Shown here: in pieces, positions 34,579 to 36,224 of the stretch | Position numbering within the stretch: the stretch's first letter is position 1 | How the letters are laid out: every line of letters starts with the position of its first letter | Assembly: GCA_002317175.1 (NCBI GenBank) | Contig: DCJA01000039.1 | Span: forward strand, 1-36,224 | Origin: Lachnospiraceae bacterium UBA1712 | GTDB taxonomy: Bacteria; Bacillota; Clostridia; Lachnospirales; Lachnospiraceae | Length of the DNA stretch: 36,224 nucleotides | Direction of reading: 5' to 3' | Notes under the pieces: generated by a model | Told to the model about the DNA's origin: nothing | What the model saw: only the letters and a program-made list of their open reading frames with translations | Databases searched by the model: none | Program-made: the position numbers and the translations under genes

Positions 34579-35043
34579 ATGCTTGTAAATGAATATGAGG
34601 TAACTGAAAAAAGATACATACAATGGACTTATGAGAGCAGAAAAGAAGGAAAAAAACTGTTTTTTCTGATTTTCTGGAGTGTATTTACACTTGTTTGTTT
34701 GGGGATGTCTGCATTATCACATGATTATCTGTTTGTGATAGTTGCATTGTATTGTTTATACAGAGCAGTAATAAGAGATTATGTTTTGGCAAAGACATTT
34801 TATAGAAAGTCTTTGTCAGACCATGGTGGAAAATGGAACAGGAGAATAACTGTATCACAAGATGATATTGTCATAGCAGATGGAAAAGTTACAGTAAATT
34901 ACAAAAGCTCAGATATTATCAGGTCGTCGCAGAATGATGAGAGAATTCGCCTGCATATGAAGGATAATAATTCTATCCGATTGTATAACGATTCATTTGT
35001 AGAAGGAAATATTGAAGAATATCAGGACATATTGAAGTTATAG
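34579..35043 (+). CDS. small membrane protein, YcxB-like
   Basis: A 154-residue protein with a short cytoplasmic N terminus (LVNEYEVTEKRYIQW). Two adjacent transmembrane helices at about 24-64 follow (LFFLIFWSVFTLVCLGMSAL and YLFVIVALYCLY). A C-terminal soluble beta-rich domain has the ITVSQDDIVIADGKVTVNYKSSDI pattern. This architecture resembles the YcxB family of unknown function. An ATG eight codons upstream (34555) is in frame but has no ribosome binding site, while GGGAGAGTAGAGAA precedes the chosen ATG. No functional link to the nitrogen genes can be seen. Confidence 0.65.
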   Translation: MLVNEYEVTEKRYIQWTYESRKEGKKLFFLIFWSVFTLVCLGMSALSHDYLFVIVALYCLYRAVIRDYVLAKTFYRKSLSDHGGKWNRRITVSQDDIVIADGKVTVNYKSSDIIRSSQNDERIRLHMKDNNSIRLYNDSFVEGNIEEYQDILKL

Positions 35044-35137
35044 ATTATGTCATATTATTTTTGTACAAAAACATTTGATTTCAATCAGTAATAAAGCCAT
35101 GAGTAAGCGAAGAAAATGAAAAACAGGGAGTAAAGGT

Positions 35138-35944
35138 GTGAAAAAAGCAATGGTGATAATAGGGATTGTGATACTGATTTTTGCTGCAGCTATAGCTGGA
35201 CTGCTTATATACAATATCAAAATGACCGGTGAAGTGAATATTTTAGATGGACCAGGTATGTCTAATGCACTTCACGTAATGGATGGTGGAAATACATTAA
35301 ATCCTTATGCTGTTGAGGAAGAACTGAAAAGTATTCAGGGGGAATATGAATACAGCTTTGGAGAAAGAATTGTAATTGATAAAACTACACTGAAGTTCAG
35401 AGACTGTGGAGAATATGTTTTTGAGACGGAAATTGATGATGCATATGAAACTGCAGATTATGAAGGGAGGATTATAATCTGCCTTCTCGATTCAGAAGTG
35501 ACAAAGAACGGAAAAAAATATGGTACGGTTAAGCAGTGTTACTATGAAGACCAGGTAATTCATATGGTATTTGAGTTCTCATTTGGAGAACGTGACATAG
35601 AATATGAATATGCTGATAAGCCTGAGTTCTATTACTACGATATGGTAACAGAACAGTATATGTCTGAACTTGAAGGCAGCTGGAGAAATGGCAGTAACAG
35701 TTTCGTTATTAAGGATGGAGCACTACAGTTTTATTATGAAGATGAAGCCTATGGTGGCGTGAATGGTATATGTGTTGTAAAGGAGAATACAAGTGCCTCT
35801 GGTCGGGTGTTTGTTGCAAATGAGAATCTTTTCATCGAAGGAATAGGCGAGTATAGCTGGTTCAAGTATGAGGATGGGCAGTTGTCAGCAACCCAGATGG
35901 TATTGGATGGTGATAGCAAGACAGTTATATTTACAAAAGATTAG
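35138..35944 (+). CDS. hypothetical exported or membrane-anchored beta-rich protein
   Basis: I do not recognise this 268-residue protein. A hydrophobic N-terminal helix (about 4-25, no lipobox) should anchor it or direct export. The rest is acidic, and two segments look like diverged repeats. One begins near residue 66 (IQGEYEYSFGERIVIDKTTLKF) and the other near residue 181 (LEGSWRNGSNSFVIKDGALQFYY). Each is followed by alternating beta strands, as in small beta-barrel or lipocalin-like modules. The GTG start follows AGGGAGTAAAGGT. It is 94 bases after the YcxB-like gene, so the two may be co-transcribed. The 257-base gap after it contains the promoter and leader of the next gene. Confidence 0.6.
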   Translation: MKKAMVIIGIVILIFAAAIAGLLIYNIKMTGEVNILDGPGMSNALHVMDGGNTLNPYAVEEELKSIQGEYEYSFGERIVIDKTTLKFRDCGEYVFETEIDDAYETADYEGRIIICLLDSEVTKNGKKYGTVKQCYYEDQVIHMVFEFSFGERDIEYEYADKPEFYYYDMVTEQYMSELEGSWRNGSNSFVIKDGALQFYYEDEAYGGVNGICVVKENTSASGRVFVANENLFIEGIGEYSWFKYEDGQLSATQMVLDGDSKTVIFTKD

Positions 35945-36068
35945 AAAACATGAATTGAGCTTTGTCACAATTTGTGCGAGCAGAATATAACGTTAATATT
36001 TTATTTATATTCATGTTAATAACAAAAATATTATAGAAAAACGTTAACACTTTAATTTAAAAAAGTGC

Positions 36069-36097
36069 TTGCTTTTATTTCTTGGTCATAATATAAT
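36069..36097 (+). promoter_or_regulatory. promoter for the gene at the right edge
   Basis: TTGCTT (36069-36074), a 17-base spacer and a perfect TATAAT (36092-36097). The CAAAGGCG hairpin begins 10 bases after the -10 element, so the hairpin would sit at or near the transcript's 5' end. Confidence 0.65.
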
Positions 36098-36107
36098 ACG
36101 TTTCAGA

Positions 36108-36163
36108 CAAAGGCGTCTAAATTGGAATGTGAATGCATTCCTAATTTAGATGCCTATTTTTTT
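36108..36163 (+). promoter_or_regulatory. CAAAGGCG leader hairpin / attenuator before the right-edge gene
   Basis: CAAAGGCG (36108-36115) opens the longest stem of the set. AGGCGTCTAAATT (36111-36123) pairs with AATTTAGATGCCT (36143-36155), and GGAATG (36124-36129) pairs with CATTCC (36136-36141) around TGAATG. One T is bulged and a U-tract follows. It ends about 40 bases before the start codon. Confidence 0.7.
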
Positions 36164-36201
36164 ATCAAAAACGATTGGTTTAACTAAAGGAGGACACAAA
36201 A

Positions 36202-36224
36202 ATGTCATACGTTGATGAAGCTTA
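36202..36224 (+). CDS. gdhA: start of a gene cut by the window edge, probably NADP-glutamate dehydrogenase
   Basis: Only MSYVDEA and two bases of the next codon are visible, after a strong AAGGAGGACACAAAA ribosome binding site. The N terminus resembles clostridial GdhA (Met-Ser-Tyr-Val-Asp). The nitrogen-assimilation neighbourhood and shared leader hairpin agree. Seven residues are too few to prove identity. Confidence 0.4.

Noticed and set aside
10321..36163. The leader hairpins as ANTAR antiterminator targets
   Set aside because: ANTAR targets are paired stems with six-base loops bearing A at position 1 and G at position 4. Here there is one stem per leader, too little room for a second, loops of different length and sequence (GAGAA, AGATT, TAAGT, TGAATG), and the local receiver has no ANTAR domain.

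Overview
The window looks like an AT-rich chromosomal segment of an anaerobic Firmicute, most likely Lachnospiraceae and perhaps Butyrivibrio or Pseudobutyrivibrio. This is inferred from gene content and protein style: a type III glutamine synthetase, an ammonium channel fused to a PII domain, large hybrid kinases with a GTG start, and HD-GYP and propeller sensors. There are no phage genes, transposases, rRNAs, tRNAs or CRISPR arrays that I can see.

Region 1 (1-4.4 kb) holds accessory genes. They are the 3' part of an alpha/beta hydrolase, a methyltransferase broken by an in-frame TAG, a ZIP metal transporter, a small membrane-anchored HMA metal-binding protein, tcdA (t6A dehydratase), and a divergent multi-pass membrane protein on the minus strand.

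Region 2 (4.4-10.3 kb) is a sensory/second-messenger block. A membrane domain resembling an ECF S-component is followed by a beta-propeller, a Y_Y_Y-like domain and an HD-GYP phosphodiesterase. This chain is split by one in-frame TAA. A BMP/PnrA-type substrate-binding protein follows directly, then a (p)ppGpp synthetase-domain protein.

Region 3 (10.3-36.2 kb) is a long run of glutamine and nitrogen genes: purF-carA-carB, glnN (GSIII), amtB-PII, a hybrid kinase with a lone receiver and an unknown protein, asnB, pyrG-gltB-gltD, two unrecognised membrane/exported proteins, and the first codons of what is probably gdhA. Five of these genes encode glutamine amidotransferases (PurF, CarA, AsnB, PyrG, GltB). 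The others make glutamine, import ammonium or fix ammonium.

The most striking signal is a recurrent hairpin-plus-U-tract whose 5' arm begins with the octamer CAAAGGCG. It lies before purF, glnN, amtB, pyrG and gdhA, with a one-base variant (CAAAGACG) before asnB. The rest of each stem differs in sequence but remains base paired. In four cases (purF, glnN, asnB, gdhA) a sigma-A-like promoter lies just upstream, so the hairpin would be at the very 5' end of the mRNA and looks like a promoter-proximal attenuator. I propose this as a candidate glutamine/nitrogen leader regulon. The competing explanation is a family of ordinary terminators.
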